Below, in pieces: positions 43,018-52,519 of a DNA stretch of 64,000 bases; position 1 is the stretch's first letter; each line of letters starts with the position of its first letter. The notes under the pieces were generated by a model. It had not been told where the DNA came from, did no database searches, and was given only the letters and a program-made list of their open reading frames with translations. The position numbers were made by a program, and so were the translations under genes. This stretch comes from Neomegalonema sp. Its GTDB lineage: Bacteria > Pseudomonadota > Alphaproteobacteria > Rhodobacterales > Rhodobacteraceae. Location of the stretch: positions 62,001 to 126,000 of the forward strand of contig JALEFY010000031.1 in NCBI GenBank assembly GCA_022760435.1, in the 5' to 3' direction.

Positions 43018-45519
43018 ATGTCCGATTGCTGCGCCCCTTTCCAGCCGAACGCCGCCGCACCTGATGCCGCCGCACCTGATGCCGCCGCGCCGATCATTCG
43101 CGATCCGGTCTGCGCCATGACCGTCGATCCGGACGCCGGCAAGCCGCGCCATGAGCATGACGGGCAGGTCTATCATTTCTGCTGCGAGGGCTGCCGGAGC
43201 AAGTTCGCCGCCGATCCTGCGGCCTATCTCACCGCCACCGATCCGGTCTGCGGCATGAGCGTGAACCGCGCCTCGGCCCGCTTTGTCGCCAAGCACGCCG
43301 GGCAGCGGTATTTCTTTTGCTCCGAGCGCTGTCACGCGAAATTCGAGGCCGAGCCGGAGCGCTTCCTCGGCGATCTGCCCGAGCCCGAGCCGATGCCCGC
43401 AGGCACTCTTTATATCTGCCCGATGTGCCCGGAGGTCGAGAGCGATCACCCCGATGACTGTCCGATCTGCGGCATGGCGCTCGAGCCGGCGCTGCCCTGC
43501 GCGGATGCCGGACCCAACCCGGAGCTGATCGATTTTCGCCGCCGATTGCTGATCGGTGCGCCCTTCGCGCTCGTGGTGGTGCTGCTGGAGATGGGGGGGA
43601 TGCTCGGCCTGCCCTGGGACGCATGGCTGGGCGCGAGCACCGCGCGCTGGCTCCAGGCGCTGTTCGCGGGGCCGGTGGTGCTGTGGGTGGGCTTGCCGTT
43701 CTTCAAGCGCGGCCTGTCCTCGATCCAGAGCGGTCATTACAACATGTGGACCCTGATCGCGATCGGCACCGGCGCCGCCTTCGCCTTCAGCCTGCTGTCG
43801 CTGCTGCTGCCCGGGCTGTTCCCGGCCACCATGCGCGGCGAGGCTGGCCCGCCGCTCTATTTCGAGGCCGCGTCGGTGATCATCATTCTGGTGCTGGTCG
43901 GCCAGATCCTCGAGCTCACCGCGCGTGAGAAGACCGGCGACGCGATCCGGGCGCTGATGGATCTGAGCCCCAAGACCGCGCGCCGCCTCACCGATCAGGG
44001 CGAGGAGGACGTTGCGCTCGATGCGGTCAAGGCCGGGGACCGGCTGCGGGTGCGTCCGGGCGAGAGCGTGCCGGTGGACGGGGTGCTGCTCGAGGGCCGC
44101 TCGGCGGTCGACGAGAGCATGATGACCGGCGAGGCAGTGCCGGTCGAGAAGGTCGCGGGCGATCCGGTGACGGGCGGCACCTTCAACCGCTCGGGCAGTT
44201 TCGTGATGCGGGCCGAGGCGGTGGGCAATGCGACGGTGCTCGCGCGGATCGTCGCGATGGTGGCGCAGGCGCAGCGCTCGCGCGCGCCGATCCAGGCGCT
44301 GGCCGATCGGGTGGCGGGCTGGTTCGTGCCGACGGTGGTCGCGGTCGCGGTGCTCGCCTTTGTGCTGTGGCTGATCTTCGGGCCGACCCCGGCGCTCGGC
44401 TATGCGGTGGTGGCGGCGGTGAGCGTCCTGATCATCGCCTGCCCCTGCGCGCTGGGTCTGGCGACGCCGATGTCGATCATGGTCGCGACCGGGCGCGGCG
44501 CGCAGGCCGGAGTGCTGATCCGCGATGCCGAGGCGCTCGAGCGCTTTGCCTCGGTCGAGGCGCTGGTGATCGACAAGACCGGCACGCTCACCGAAGGGCG
44601 CCCGGTGCTGACCGACCTCCATCCGCTGGGCGGTCGCGACCCGAATGCAGTGCTGACGCTCGCCGCAGCGCTGGAACGAGGCTCCGAGCATCCGCTGGCC
44701 GAAGCGATCCTGAGCGCGGCGCAGGCGCGTGGGCTCGGTCCCCTGGCGGTCGAGGGCTTCGAGGCGATCACCGGCCAGGGCGTGCGCGGCGAAGTAGAGG
44801 GGCGCCTGGTGGCGTTCGGCAATGCGGCGCTGATGGCGGCGCTCGGGCTCGACACTGGGCGCGAGGCGACCCGGATAGCCGCGCTGCAAGCCGAGGGCAA
44901 GACGGTGATGCTGCTGGCCGAGGGCGAGGAACTCGCGGGCCTGATCGCGGTCGCCGATCCTCTCAAGGAGAGCAGCGAGGCGGCGATCAAGGCGCTGCGC
45001 GAGGCTGGTCTGCGGGTGGTGATGGCCACGGGCGACAGTCTGCGCACGGCGCAGGCGGTGGCCGGGCGGCTCGGGATCGACGAGGTGCGCGCCGAGGTGC
45101 AACCCGCGGACAAGGCGGCGCTGGTGGGCGCATTGCAGGCGCAGGGGCTCAAGGTCGCGATGGCCGGGGACGGGGTGAATGACGCCCCGGCGCTGGCGGC
45201 GGCCGATATCGGCATCGCGATGGGCACCGGCACCGATGTTGCGGTGGAAAGCGCCGGCATCACGCTGGTGAAGGGCGATCTGCGCGGCATCCTGCGCGCC
45301 CGCACGCTGGCGCAAGCGACGATGAGCAATATCCGGCAGAACCTGTTCTTCGCCTTCTTCTACAACGCCATCGGAGTGCCGATCGCGGCTGGCATTCTCT
45401 ACCCGATCTTCGGGCTGCTGCTCTCCCCGATGATCGCCGCCGCCGCCATGAGCCTGTCCTCGGTCTCGGTGATCGGCAACGCCCTGCGCCTGCGCGGGCT
45501 CAAGCTGGAGGAGACCTGA
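43018..45519 (+). CDS. copA: Copper-exporting P1B-type ATPase with YHS and heavy-metal-binding domains
   Basis: An 833-residue inner-membrane Cu(I) exporter. Instead of classical CxxC HMA domains the N-terminus has an [10 protein letters not shown] repeat, two YHS domains (DPVCAMTV...FCCEGC and DPVCGMSV...FCSERC) and a YICPMCPE...[10 protein letters not shown] heavy-metal-binding domain. Membrane CPC motif C475-P-C477, phosphorylated D519 in DKTGTLTEG, the EHPLAEAI nucleotide-site His, and [20 protein letters not shown] are intact. ATG 43018 has GGAGGA 8 bp upstream; ATG 43003 lacks an RBS. Controlled by the operator just upstream. Confidence 0.93.
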   Translation: MSDCCAPFQPNAAAPDAAAPDAAAPIIRDPVCAMTVDPDAGKPRHEHDGQVYHFCCEGCRSKFAADPAAYLTATDPVCGMSVNRASARFVAKHAGQRYFFCSERCHAKFEAEPERFLGDLPEPEPMPAGTLYICPMCPEVESDHPDDCPICGMALEPALPCADAGPNPELIDFRRRLLIGAPFALVVVLLEMGGMLGLPWDAWLGASTARWLQALFAGPVVLWVGLPFFKRGLSSIQSGHYNMWTLIAIGTGAAFAFSLLSLLLPGLFPATMRGEAGPPLYFEAASVIIILVLVGQILELTAREKTGDAIRALMDLSPKTARRLTDQGEEDVALDAVKAGDRLRVRPGESVPVDGVLLEGRSAVDESMMTGEAVPVEKVAGDPVTGGTFNRSGSFVMRAEAVGNATVLARIVAMVAQAQRSRAPIQALADRVAGWFVPTVVAVAVLAFVLWLIFGPTPALGYAVVAAVSVLIIACPCALGLATPMSIMVATGRGAQAGVLIRDAEALERFASVEALVIDKTGTLTEGRPVLTDLHPLGGRDPNAVLTLAAALERGSEHPLAEAILSAAQARGLGPLAVEGFEAITGQGVRGEVEGRLVAFGNAALMAALGLDTGREATRIAALQAEGKTVMLLAEGEELAGLIAVADPLKESSEAAIKALREAGLRVVMATGDSLRTAQAVAGRLGIDEVRAEVQPADKAALVGALQAQGLKVAMAGDGVNDAPALAAADIGIAMGTGTDVAVESAGITLVKGDLRGILRARTLAQATMSNIRQNLFFAFFYNAIGVPIAAGILYPIFGLLLSPMIAAAAMSLSSVSVIGNALRLRGLKLEET
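43051..43091 (+). repeat. In-frame 15-bp tandem repeat in copA
   Basis: GCCGCCGCACCTGAT occurs twice exactly (43051-43065, 43066-43080) with a partial third, encoding AAAPD units in the flexible N-terminus of the copper ATPase. Unit length keeps the frame, so copy number may vary between strains. Confidence 0.85.
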
Positions 45520-45586
45520 CCGGGTGAAGGGGCGGCAAGCGGATGCGCGCCGGGCTTGTCGCGCCTCCGATCTGCTCGCCCAGCCC

Positions 45587-45615
45587 AGTCCCGTCCAGTC
45601 CCGTCCAGTCCAGTC
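45587..45615. repeat. 10-bp tandem repeat downstream of copA
   Basis: AGTCCCGTCC occurs twice exactly (45587-45606), followed by AGTCC and AGTC, in the 135-bp convergent gap between copA and fmdB. No terminator stem was recognised in the gap. Confidence 0.8.
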
Positions 45616-45654
45616 TTGCCCAGCCCCCCGGCGACGCGCTTCAGGGTGAGAGCG

Positions 45655-45993
45655 TCAATGCGAGATCATCCAGGGCCGCTTGGCCGGGAAGCTTTTCGAG
45701 CCATCCGGGCGGTAGAGCGTGCCGCTCTTGCCCTTCTTCGCATCATTGCCGCCGCCGCAACAGCTGCAGCCCGGACCGTGGCCGGAGCGCTTTGGACTGT
45801 CGGCGCTGCGCTCGTTGGTCTCATGCGCGCGCCGCTTCTCGGAGCTGAGCACCGCAAGGCGCGGGGCGGTCATCATCACCCGCGCCGCCTGCGCCGCGCA
45901 GCTCGGGCAGGGCTGTGGATCGGCATAGCGGGCAATGGAGGCCATCGCCTCGAACGGGCCGCAGTCATCGCACCAGTATTCATAGACGGGCAT
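45655..45993 (-). CDS. fmdB: FmdB-family zinc-ribbon protein
   Basis: A 112-residue protein. The N-terminal MPVYEYWCDDCGPFEAMASIARYADPQPCPSC is the FmdB zinc ribbon (two C-x2-C pairs). The C-terminal part is basic with a GCSCCGGGND Cys cluster. FmdB was first described beside the formamidase gene of Methylophilus as a putative regulator; here it is the last gene of the same kind of operon, 95 bp after fmdA. Confidence 0.85.
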   Translation of the reverse strand: MPVYEYWCDDCGPFEAMASIARYADPQPCPSCAAQAARVMMTAPRLAVLSSEKRRAHETNERSADSPKRSGHGPGCSCCGGGNDAKKGKSGTLYRPDGSKSFPAKRPWMISH

Positions 45994-46088
45994 GGTCGGT
46001 CTTCCGCTTTGTCAGTGGGCGTTTTCGGTGAGATCGGGTCGAGCGAGGATCGGGACGCCGGTGAGGCGTCCCGAGACGAGCGCCGGGC

Positions 46089-47318
46089 TCAGATATCCGG
46101 GGCCATCGGAATATCGACCGAGCCGTCGAGATATTTCGTCGGCCCGTCCGCATTCGGCATCAGGTCCCATTCAAAGATGTCGGTCGGCAGCCAGAGCGTC
46201 GCGCAGGCATTGGGGATGTCGACCACGCCCGAGATATGCCCCTGCACCGGCGCCGTGCCCAGGATCGCATAGGCCTGCGCGCCGGTATATCCGAACTTCT
46301 TGAGATACTCGATCGCGTTCAGGCAGGCCTGACGATAGGCGATATGCACATCGAGATAATGCTGGGTCCCGCTCTCATCGACCGAGATCCCCTCGAAGAT
46401 CAGATAATCATCGTATTTCGGCACGATCGGCGAGGGGCGGAAGAGCGGGTTCTTGACCCCGTATTTGGCGACCCCGTCCTTGATCAGCTCGACCTTCAGA
46501 TGCAGCCAACCGGCCATCTCGATCGCGCCGCAGAAGGTGATCTCGCCATCGCCCTGGCTGAAATGCAGATCGCCCATCGAGAGCCCGGCGCCCTCCACAT
46601 AGACCGGGAAGTAGATCTTGCAGCCGCGGCTCAGATCCTTGATGTCGCAATTGCCGCCATGCTCGCGCGGGGGCACGGTGCGCGCGCCTTCCGCGGCCGC
46701 CTTGTCGCGCGCCTCGCCGGTCAACTTGCCCATATGCGCGCTTTGGGTATTGGGCAGCGCCGCGAGCGGCGGGGTGCGGGTCGGGTTGGTATCAAACAGC
46801 GCCTTCTCGCGGCTGTTCCACATGTCGAGCATCGAGCGATCGGGCAGGCAGCCGATCAGCCCGGGATGGATCAGCCCGGCATATTTGACCCCCGGCACAT
46901 GGCGCGAGCGGGTGAACATGCCCTCGAAATCCCAGATCGACTTTTGCGCCAGCGGGAAGTGGTTGGTGAGGAACCCGCCACCATTTTGCTTGGAGAAAAA
47001 GCCGTTGAAGCCCCAGAGGCTGTCATCCTTGGCGCCGATATCGAGGATCTCGACCACCAGCAGATCGCCCGGCTCTGCGCCCTTCACCCCGATCGGGCCG
47101 GAGAGATAGTGCACCTGCTCGAGCTCGACATCGCGCACATCGGCGGCGTTGTCGTCATTCTTGATCTGCCCGCCGGTCCAGTCATAGGTCTCGATCTTGA
47201 AATCATCGCCCGGCTCGACCCAGACCGCGATCGGGATATCCGGATGCCAGCGGTTATGCACATTGGGATTGGTATGCGGGCTCTCGCTCAGGTTCACTTC
47301 GATCAAAGTATCAGCCAT
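46089..47318 (-). CDS. fmdA: Formamidase (acetamidase/formamidase family)
   Basis: A 409-residue enzyme hydrolysing formamide to formate and ammonia. Family landmarks: HNRWHPDIPIAVWVEPGD, DWTGGQIKNDDNAADV, YLSGPIGVKGAEPGDLLVVEILDI, REHGGNCDIKDLSRGCKIYFPVYVEGAGLSMGDLHFSQGDGEITFCGAIE (metal/catalytic site region), and QAYAILGTAPVQGHISGVVDIPNACATLWLP. RBS GGGAGAAC. It follows urtE by 30 bp, so imported amide can be hydrolysed directly; no urease genes are present. Confidence 0.95.
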   Translation of the reverse strand: MADTLIEVNLSESPHTNPNVHNRWHPDIPIAVWVEPGDDFKIETYDWTGGQIKNDDNAADVRDVELEQVHYLSGPIGVKGAEPGDLLVVEILDIGAKDDSLWGFNGFFSKQNGGGFLTNHFPLAQKSIWDFEGMFTRSRHVPGVKYAGLIHPGLIGCLPDRSMLDMWNSREKALFDTNPTRTPPLAALPNTQSAHMGKLTGEARDKAAAEGARTVPPREHGGNCDIKDLSRGCKIYFPVYVEGAGLSMGDLHFSQGDGEITFCGAIEMAGWLHLKVELIKDGVAKYGVKNPLFRPSPIVPKYDDYLIFEGISVDESGTQHYLDVHIAYRQACLNAIEYLKKFGYTGAQAYAILGTAPVQGHISGVVDIPNACATLWLPTDIFEWDLMPNADGPTKYLDGSVDIPMAPDI

Positions 47319-47348
47319 GGGTGTTCTCCCCTTCTTGAAAGCGCCCGA

Positions 47349-48038
47349 TCAGACGGACAGGAAACGCGAGACCGCCGCTTCATCGACGGCATCGCGGGTG
47401 GCTTCGTGGACAAAATTGCCGTTCTCGATCACCAGCACGCGGTCGGCGACATCGAGGGCAAAGCTGAGCACCTGTTCGGAAACGACGATCGACAGGCCCT
47501 TCTCGTCGCGGATCTTGCGCAAGGTCCGGCCCATCTCCCGGATGATCGAGGGCTGGATGCCCTCGGTCGGCTCATCGAGCAGCAGCACCTTGGGCTTTGA
47601 GGCCAGGGCACGAGCGATGGCGAGCTGCTGTTGCTGCCCGCCCGAGAGGTTGCCCCCGCGCCGGTTCTTCATCTCCAGCAGCACCGGGAACAGCTCGTAG
47701 ATATCGCCGGGCACCGAGCGCTCGCCGGTCACGGTGAGGCCGGTCTCGACATTCTCCTGCACCGTCATCGCCGAGAAGATCATCCGGCCTTGCGGCACAT
47801 AGGCGATGCCGTTTGCGACGCGCTGATGCGATTTCATGTCGGTGATCGGGGTCTGATCGACGCTCACTGAGCCCGATTTGGTCGGCACGATCCCCATCAA
47901 TGTCTTCATGAGCGTGGTCTTGCCCATGCCATTGCGGCCCATGATCGCCACGATCTCGTTGGGCTGCACGGTGAAATCGAGCCCGTGCAGCACCTCCGAA
48001 GCGCCATAGGCGGCGCGCAAGTCCTGAACATTCAGCAT
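47349..48038 (-). CDS. urtE: Urea/short-chain amide ABC transporter ATPase UrtE
   Basis: A 229-residue ATPase with the UrtE form of the LivF family: LNVQDLRAAYGASEVLHGLDF, Walker A GRNGMGKTTLMKTLMG, YVPQGRMIFSAMTVQENVETG, signature LSGGQQQQLAIARAL, Walker B LLLDEPTEGIQPSI, then IVVSEQVLSFAL. RBS AAGGAGATCG. Sits between urtD and fmdA. Confidence 0.92.
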   Translation of the reverse strand: MLNVQDLRAAYGASEVLHGLDFTVQPNEIVAIMGRNGMGKTTLMKTLMGIVPTKSGSVSVDQTPITDMKSHQRVANGIAYVPQGRMIFSAMTVQENVETGLTVTGERSVPGDIYELFPVLLEMKNRRGGNLSGGQQQQLAIARALASKPKVLLLDEPTEGIQPSIIREMGRTLRKIRDEKGLSIVVSEQVLSFALDVADRVLVIENGNFVHEATRDAVDEAAVSRFLSV

Positions 48039-48050
48039 CTTCGATCTCCT

Positions 48051-48800
48051 TCAATGCCCCAGATAGACTTCGACGACCTTCGGGTCGGCCTGCACATGCT
48101 CCATCGTGCCCTCGGACAGGATCTGGCCCTGATGCAGGACGGTGACCCGGGTCGCGATGTCCTCGACGAATTTCATGTCGTGCTCGATCACGATCACCGA
48201 GCGGTCCTGGATGATGCGGTTGAGCAGCTCGGCGGTTTTCTTGCGCTCGGCCACCGACATGCCGGCCACCGGCTCATCGAGCATCAGCAGCTCGGGATCC
48301 TGGATCAGCAGCATCCCGATCTCGAGCCACTGCTTCTGGCCATGGCTCAGATAGGCCGCCTTCTCATCGAGCGCGTCGGTCAGGAAGATCGTCTGCGTGA
48401 TCTGCTCGATGCGCTCGATCACTTCGAGATCGCGCTTGAAGGCGAGCGCGCCAAACACGCCATGCCCCTTGGGGTAGGAGATCTCGAGATTCTCGAAGAC
48501 GGTGAGATCCTCATAGACCGATGGCGTCTGGAACTTGCGCCCGACCCCGGCATGGACGATCTGATCCTCGCGCATCTTCAAGAGCTCCTGGCCCTTGAAT
48601 TTCACCGAGCCTTCGGTGGCCTTGGTGCGCCCGCAGATCAGATCGAGCACCGTGGTCTTGCCCGCGCCATTGGGGCCGATGATCACCCGGCACTCATTGG
48701 GCTCGACATAGAAGCTGAGGTCATTGACCGCCTTGAACCCGTCGAAGGACACGGTGAGCCCCTCGACCATCAGCACGAAATTGGGATTGACGTAATTCAT
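48051..48800 (-). CDS. urtD: Urea/short-chain amide ABC transporter ATPase UrtD
   Basis: A 249-residue ATPase of the UrtD type: VEGLTVSFDGFKAVNDLSFYVEPNECRVIIGPNGAGKTT, GRKFQTPSVYEDLTVFENLEIS, YLSHGQKQWLEIGMLL (the SHGQ form of the signature is typical of UrtD), LLMLDEPVAGMS, VIVIEHDMKFV. RBS GGAGG. 12 bp separate it from urtE. Confidence 0.93.
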   Translation of the reverse strand: MNYVNPNFVLMVEGLTVSFDGFKAVNDLSFYVEPNECRVIIGPNGAGKTTVLDLICGRTKATEGSVKFKGQELLKMREDQIVHAGVGRKFQTPSVYEDLTVFENLEISYPKGHGVFGALAFKRDLEVIERIEQITQTIFLTDALDEKAAYLSHGQKQWLEIGMLLIQDPELLMLDEPVAGMSVAERKKTAELLNRIIQDRSVIVIEHDMKFVEDIATRVTVLHQGQILSEGTMEHVQADPKVVEVYLGH

Positions 48801-48809
48801 TCTCGCCTC

Positions 48810-49952
48810 CTATTCCGCCGGGGCGCCGACGAAATCGGCATCCTTGCTGTTGGATTTGCTACGCAGCTTGTCGAAGAGGGGCTTCACGCGCGGGGCGATG
48901 AAGTCGTCGTAGAGACCGGCCAGCCCCTTGGGGAAGGCGAGCACCACGGCGATGAACAGCGCGCCAAGGCCGAGCAGCCACAATTCGGGGAAGCTCTCGG
49001 AAAAGGTGGTCTTGGCCCAGTTCACAACCAGCGCGCCGTAGACCGCGCCGAGGATCGAGAGCCGCCCGCCAACCGCGCAGAAGATAACCATCTCGATCGA
49101 GGGGACGATGCCGACGAAGCTCGGCGACATGAACCCGACCTGAAGCGTGAACATCGCACCGCCGATCGCGGCAAAGGCGGCACCGGCGCAAAACACGAAG
49201 GTCTTGAAATCGGCGACGTCATAGCCCGAGAAGCGCACCCGATCCTCCTGGTCGCGCATGGCGATCAGGATCCGCCCAAGCTTGGAGCGGCGGATATATT
49301 GCGCCGCGAACAGGCAGGCGAAGAGCAGACCGCCATTGACGAAGTAGAGGATATTCTTCGCCTCGTCGGTGCGGATGTCCCAGCCCATCAGCGTGCGCAG
49401 ATCGGTGATGCCGTTGACGCCGCCGGTATAGCCTTGCTGGCCAATGATCAAGATGGTCATGATCGCGGCGATCGCCTGGGTGATGATCGCGAAATACACC
49501 CCGCCCACCCGGCGCCGGAACATCGCAACCCCGATGATGAAGGCGAAGATCACCGGCACCAGCACCACCGCGATCACGGTGAAGGTGAAGCTGTGGAAGG
49601 GCTGCCACCAGAACGGCAATTCAGTGAGCTGGTTCCAGTCCATGAAGTCGGGAATGCCCGGGGTGGACTGGATCTTGGTATTCTCCGGCGTCGAGGCTTC
49701 GAGCTTGAGGAACATGGCCATGCAATAGCCGCCAAGGCCGAAGAACACCCCTTGCCCAAGGCTCAGGATCCCGCCCGCGCCCCAGCACAGCACGAGGCCA
49801 AGCGCGACGAAGGCATAGGTGAGATATTTGCCGAACAGGTTCAGGCGGAACGGGTCGAGGATCAGCGGGAAGATCACGAAGATCAGCAGGGCGAGGATGG
49901 CGAAGCCGACCATTTCCTGCATACTCATGAAGCGATTGCTTTGCGGTTTCAT
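48810..49952 (-). CDS. urtC: Urea/short-chain amide ABC transporter permease UrtC
   Basis: A 380-residue LivM-type permease, the long UrtC form: GLVLCWGAGGILSLGQGVFFGLGGYCMAMFLKLE, GVYFAIITQAIAAIMTILIIGQQGYTGGVNGITDL, YVGLMSPSFVG-like VGFMSPSFVGIVPSIEMVIFCAVGGR. A C-terminal charged tail follows the last helix. About ten hydrophobic segments. Confidence 0.93.
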   Translation of the reverse strand: MKPQSNRFMSMQEMVGFAILALLIFVIFPLILDPFRLNLFGKYLTYAFVALGLVLCWGAGGILSLGQGVFFGLGGYCMAMFLKLEASTPENTKIQSTPGIPDFMDWNQLTELPFWWQPFHSFTFTVIAVVLVPVIFAFIIGVAMFRRRVGGVYFAIITQAIAAIMTILIIGQQGYTGGVNGITDLRTLMGWDIRTDEAKNILYFVNGGLLFACLFAAQYIRRSKLGRILIAMRDQEDRVRFSGYDVADFKTFVFCAGAAFAAIGGAMFTLQVGFMSPSFVGIVPSIEMVIFCAVGGRLSILGAVYGALVVNWAKTTFSESFPELWLLGLGALFIAVVLAFPKGLAGLYDDFIAPRVKPLFDKLRSKSNSKDADFVGAPAE

Positions 49953-49977
49953 TGATGCGGTCTCCTATGGCGGGCGA

Positions 49978-50904
49978 TCATTTGCGCAGCTTCAGGGCGA
50001 ACAGACCCTGCGGGCGGATCATCAGGATGCCGACCACGGTCAGCAGGGTGAGGACCTTGGCCATCGAGCCGGAGAGGAAGAACTCCATGATCGATTGCGC
50101 CTGACTGATCGAGAAGGCCGAGGCGATGGTGCCAAGCAGGCTCGCAGCGCCGCCGAAGACCACGACCAGGAAGGTATCGACGATATAAAGCTGGCCCGCG
50201 GTCGGGCCGGTCGAGCCGATCATCGTGAAGGCCGAACCCGCCACCCCTGCCACGCCGCAGCCGATGCCGAAGGTCAGCCGGTCGGTCCATTCGGTATTGA
50301 TGCCGACGGCCCCGGCCATCACCCGGTTCTGCACCACGGCGCGCACCTGCTTGCCCCAGCTCGAGCGGAACATCATCAGATAGACGGCGATCGAGATACT
50401 GACCGCGAGCACCATCACGAAGATCCCGTTGATCGGCACCTCGATCATGTCGGTGAGCGGCAAGGACCCCATCATCCAGTCGGGGATGGTCACCCCCACT
50501 TCACGCGCGCCAAAGACGGAGCGGTAGATCTGTTGCAAGATCAGCGACAGGCCCCATGTGGCCAGCAGCGTATCAAGCGGGCGCTTGTAGAGATGCCGGA
50601 TCAGCGCCCATTCGACAAAAAGCCCGAGCGCGCCGGAGGCAATGAAGGCGCAGATCATCGCAATGAAAAAGTAGATGCCGAACAGATCCGGCAAGTAAGC
50701 CTCGAAGAAATTCGACAGCATGTAGGTGACATAGGCGCCAAGGATCATGAACTCGCCATGGGCCATGTTGATCACGCCCATCTGGCCAAAGATGATCGCA
50801 AGACCCAGCGCCATCAGCACAAAGACAGAAAAAAGGATCAGCCCGGCGAAGCCTTGCATGGCAAAAATCGCGAGCAATTCCTGGCTCGAATAGTCGGCAA
50901 ACAT
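49978..50904 (-). CDS. urtB: Urea/short-chain amide ABC transporter permease UrtB
   Basis: A 308-residue LivH-type permease with FSVFVLMALGLAIIFGQMGVINMAHGEFMILGAYVTYM, the UrtB GINTEWTDRLTFGIGCGVAGVAGSAFTMIGSTGPTAGQLYIVDTFLVVVFGGAASLLGTIASAF. It lacks the long N-terminal periplasmic extension of some urea UrtB proteins. RBS GAGGGAGG. Confidence 0.93.
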   Translation of the reverse strand: MFADYSSQELLAIFAMQGFAGLILFSVFVLMALGLAIIFGQMGVINMAHGEFMILGAYVTYMLSNFFEAYLPDLFGIYFFIAMICAFIASGALGLFVEWALIRHLYKRPLDTLLATWGLSLILQQIYRSVFGAREVGVTIPDWMMGSLPLTDMIEVPINGIFVMVLAVSISIAVYLMMFRSSWGKQVRAVVQNRVMAGAVGINTEWTDRLTFGIGCGVAGVAGSAFTMIGSTGPTAGQLYIVDTFLVVVFGGAASLLGTIASAFSISQAQSIMEFFLSGSMAKVLTLLTVVGILMIRPQGLFALKLRK

Positions 50905-50956
50905 GACCGGGCCTCCCTCAGGTCAGTCAGGTGAATGGGACAATGAAAGAAGGTGC

Positions 50957-50994
50957 CGGGGCTGGCGCGCCTGCGGAAAACGCAGCCAGCCCCG
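50957..50994 (-). other. Stem-loop between urtA and urtB
   Basis: CGGGGCTGG (50957-50965) pairs with CCAGCCCCG (50986-50994), and CTGCG (50971-50975) with CGCAG (50981-50985), with a 5-nt bulge and a GAAAA loop: 14 base pairs in all. It begins 11 bp after the urtA stop. With only a weak T-rich tail it probably protects urtA mRNA or terminates partially. Confidence 0.7.
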
Positions 50995-51004
50995 ACGCTG
51001 AGGG

Positions 51005-52285
51005 TTACTGGTAACCCTCGGGGAACGGATCGGGCTCAACGAGGTCCGCCGTTTCAAAAACGACCTCGTATTGCCCGTCCGCTTTCGCGCGACCGACACG
51101 AGTTTTCGACCACAGGTGATGGTTTTCGTGGACCTTCACATAGCCTTCCGGCGCCGTGGTCAGCTCGATGCCCGGGGAGGCGGCGCGAACCTTGTCAACA
51201 TCAAACGAGCCCGCTTTTTCGACCGCGGCTTTCCACAACCATGGGCCCAGATAGGCGGCCTGGGTCACATCGCCGATCACCATGTCCTCGCCCCACATTT
51301 CCTTGAAGGCTTTGACGAAGGCGAGGTTGTTGTCGTTTTGCAGGCTCTGGAAGTATTTCATGCAGGCATAGGCGCCTTCGATATTCTCGCCGCCAATGCC
51401 GCGGATCTCGTCTTCGGTCACCGAGATGGTGAGCAGAAGCGGCTTTTCCTTGGTCATGTCGATACCAGCAGCCTTGAGCTGCTTGTAGAAGGCCACGTTC
51501 GAGCCGCCGACGACGATCGCGTAGATCACATCCGGCTTTTTCAGGCGGATCTTGTTGATCACCGAGTTGAACTGGGTGTGGCCGAGCGGATAATATTCCT
51601 CGCCGACCACTTTCAGGCCGAGCTTCTCGATATGCTTGCGCGCGATCTTGTTCGAGGTACGCGGCCAGATATAGTCCGAACCGAGCAGGTAGAAGGACTT
51701 GGCACCCTTGGTCTTGGTCACCCAGTCGATACCGGCGATGATCTGCTGCGTCGCTTCCTGACCGGTGTAGATCACGTTCGGCGACTGCTCGAGCCCCTCA
51801 TAGAAGGTCGGGTAGTAGAGGAAACCATTATACTGCTCGAACACCGGCAGCACCGCCTTGCGGCTCGCGGAGGTCCAGCAGCCCATCACCGAGGCGACCT
51901 TGTCATTGACGAGCAGTTTTTTCGCCTTTTCGGCGAAAGTCGGCCAGTCGGAGGCGCCGTCTTCCTGGATGTATTCGATCTTGCGGCCCAGGATCCCGCC
52001 CATCGCGTTGATCTGGTCGATCGCGAGCTTTTCGGCCTGCACCGACCCGGTTTCCGAGATCGCCATGGTGCCGGTGATCGAGTGCAGAATGCCGATTGTT
52101 ACCGTGTCATCGGTGACGGCAAGCCCGGTCGTGTTGATTTCTGCGGTCGGAAAGCTCTGTGCGTTCCCAAAACTGGGGGCAAACAGCGACGCGGTCAGGG
52201 CGGTTCCGCCGAGCAGGACCGAGCGGCGGGACAGGCCCGCGGCCCGAGCGTCTTTCTTGCCATTAGGGAAATCTTGATCTGACAT
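51005..52285 (-). CDS. urtA: Urea/short-chain amide ABC transporter substrate-binding protein (UrtA/FmdD-like)
   Basis: A 426-residue periplasmic binding protein with a twin-arginine signal (LSRRSVLLGGTALTASLFAPSFGNAQ), as is usual for UrtA. Then TVTIGILHSITGTMAISETGSVQAEKLAIDQINAMGGILGRKIEY, SVMGCWTSASRKAVLPVFE, YYPTFYEGLEQSPNVIYTGQEATQQI. The same protein group includes FmdD, the amide/urea receptor of Methylophilus; with fmdA downstream, formamide or acetamide is likely a ligand. RBS AAGGAGG. First gene of the operon. Confidence 0.93.
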   Translation of the reverse strand: MSDQDFPNGKKDARAAGLSRRSVLLGGTALTASLFAPSFGNAQSFPTAEINTTGLAVTDDTVTIGILHSITGTMAISETGSVQAEKLAIDQINAMGGILGRKIEYIQEDGASDWPTFAEKAKKLLVNDKVASVMGCWTSASRKAVLPVFEQYNGFLYYPTFYEGLEQSPNVIYTGQEATQQIIAGIDWVTKTKGAKSFYLLGSDYIWPRTSNKIARKHIEKLGLKVVGEEYYPLGHTQFNSVINKIRLKKPDVIYAIVVGGSNVAFYKQLKAAGIDMTKEKPLLLTISVTEDEIRGIGGENIEGAYACMKYFQSLQNDNNLAFVKAFKEMWGEDMVIGDVTQAAYLGPWLWKAAVEKAGSFDVDKVRAASPGIELTTAPEGYVKVHENHHLWSKTRVGRAKADGQYEVVFETADLVEPDPFPEGYQ

Positions 52286-52399
52286 ATCGCCTCCTTGGTG
52301 CGGTTTTTCTCCGGCCTCCAGCGGTTGCCGGAGCAGTTGAGACTCGCTTTCTGCGTGTCTCTGTCCAAGGATGGTGCTGAGATATGCTGCACTGCGACA

Positions 52400-52417
52400 T
52401 ACGTCAGATGACGTATA
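52400..52417. promoter_or_regulatory. Perfect 8+8 palindrome in the urtA / kinase divergent promoter
   Basis: ATACGTCA-GA-TGACGTAT: perfect 8-bp arms with 2-bp spacer, in the 234-bp gap 52286-52519, about 115 bp from the urtA start and about 100 bp from the kinase start. Symmetry and location suit a dimeric response regulator with a LuxR-type domain, such as the one at 56032. No gene is present in the gap. Confidence 0.6.
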
Positions 52418-52519
52418 GTTCTGCGCGTTTTACCGGTGCAGGATGCTTTCAACGCCAAAAATCCACGCGCTCTTTGCTGCGGTGCAAAGGGCGTGCGCGC
52501 AATGGAAAGGACGCATTCG

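Noticed and set aside
42907-45315. An 802-codon minus-strand frame opposite copA
   Set aside because: Composition is that of an antisense shadow (His/Arg/Gln rich) and it crosses the copper operator; copA is certain.
47985-49955. A 656-codon plus-strand frame opposite urtC/urtD
   Set aside because: Antisense shadow; Urt proteins are clear on the minus strand.
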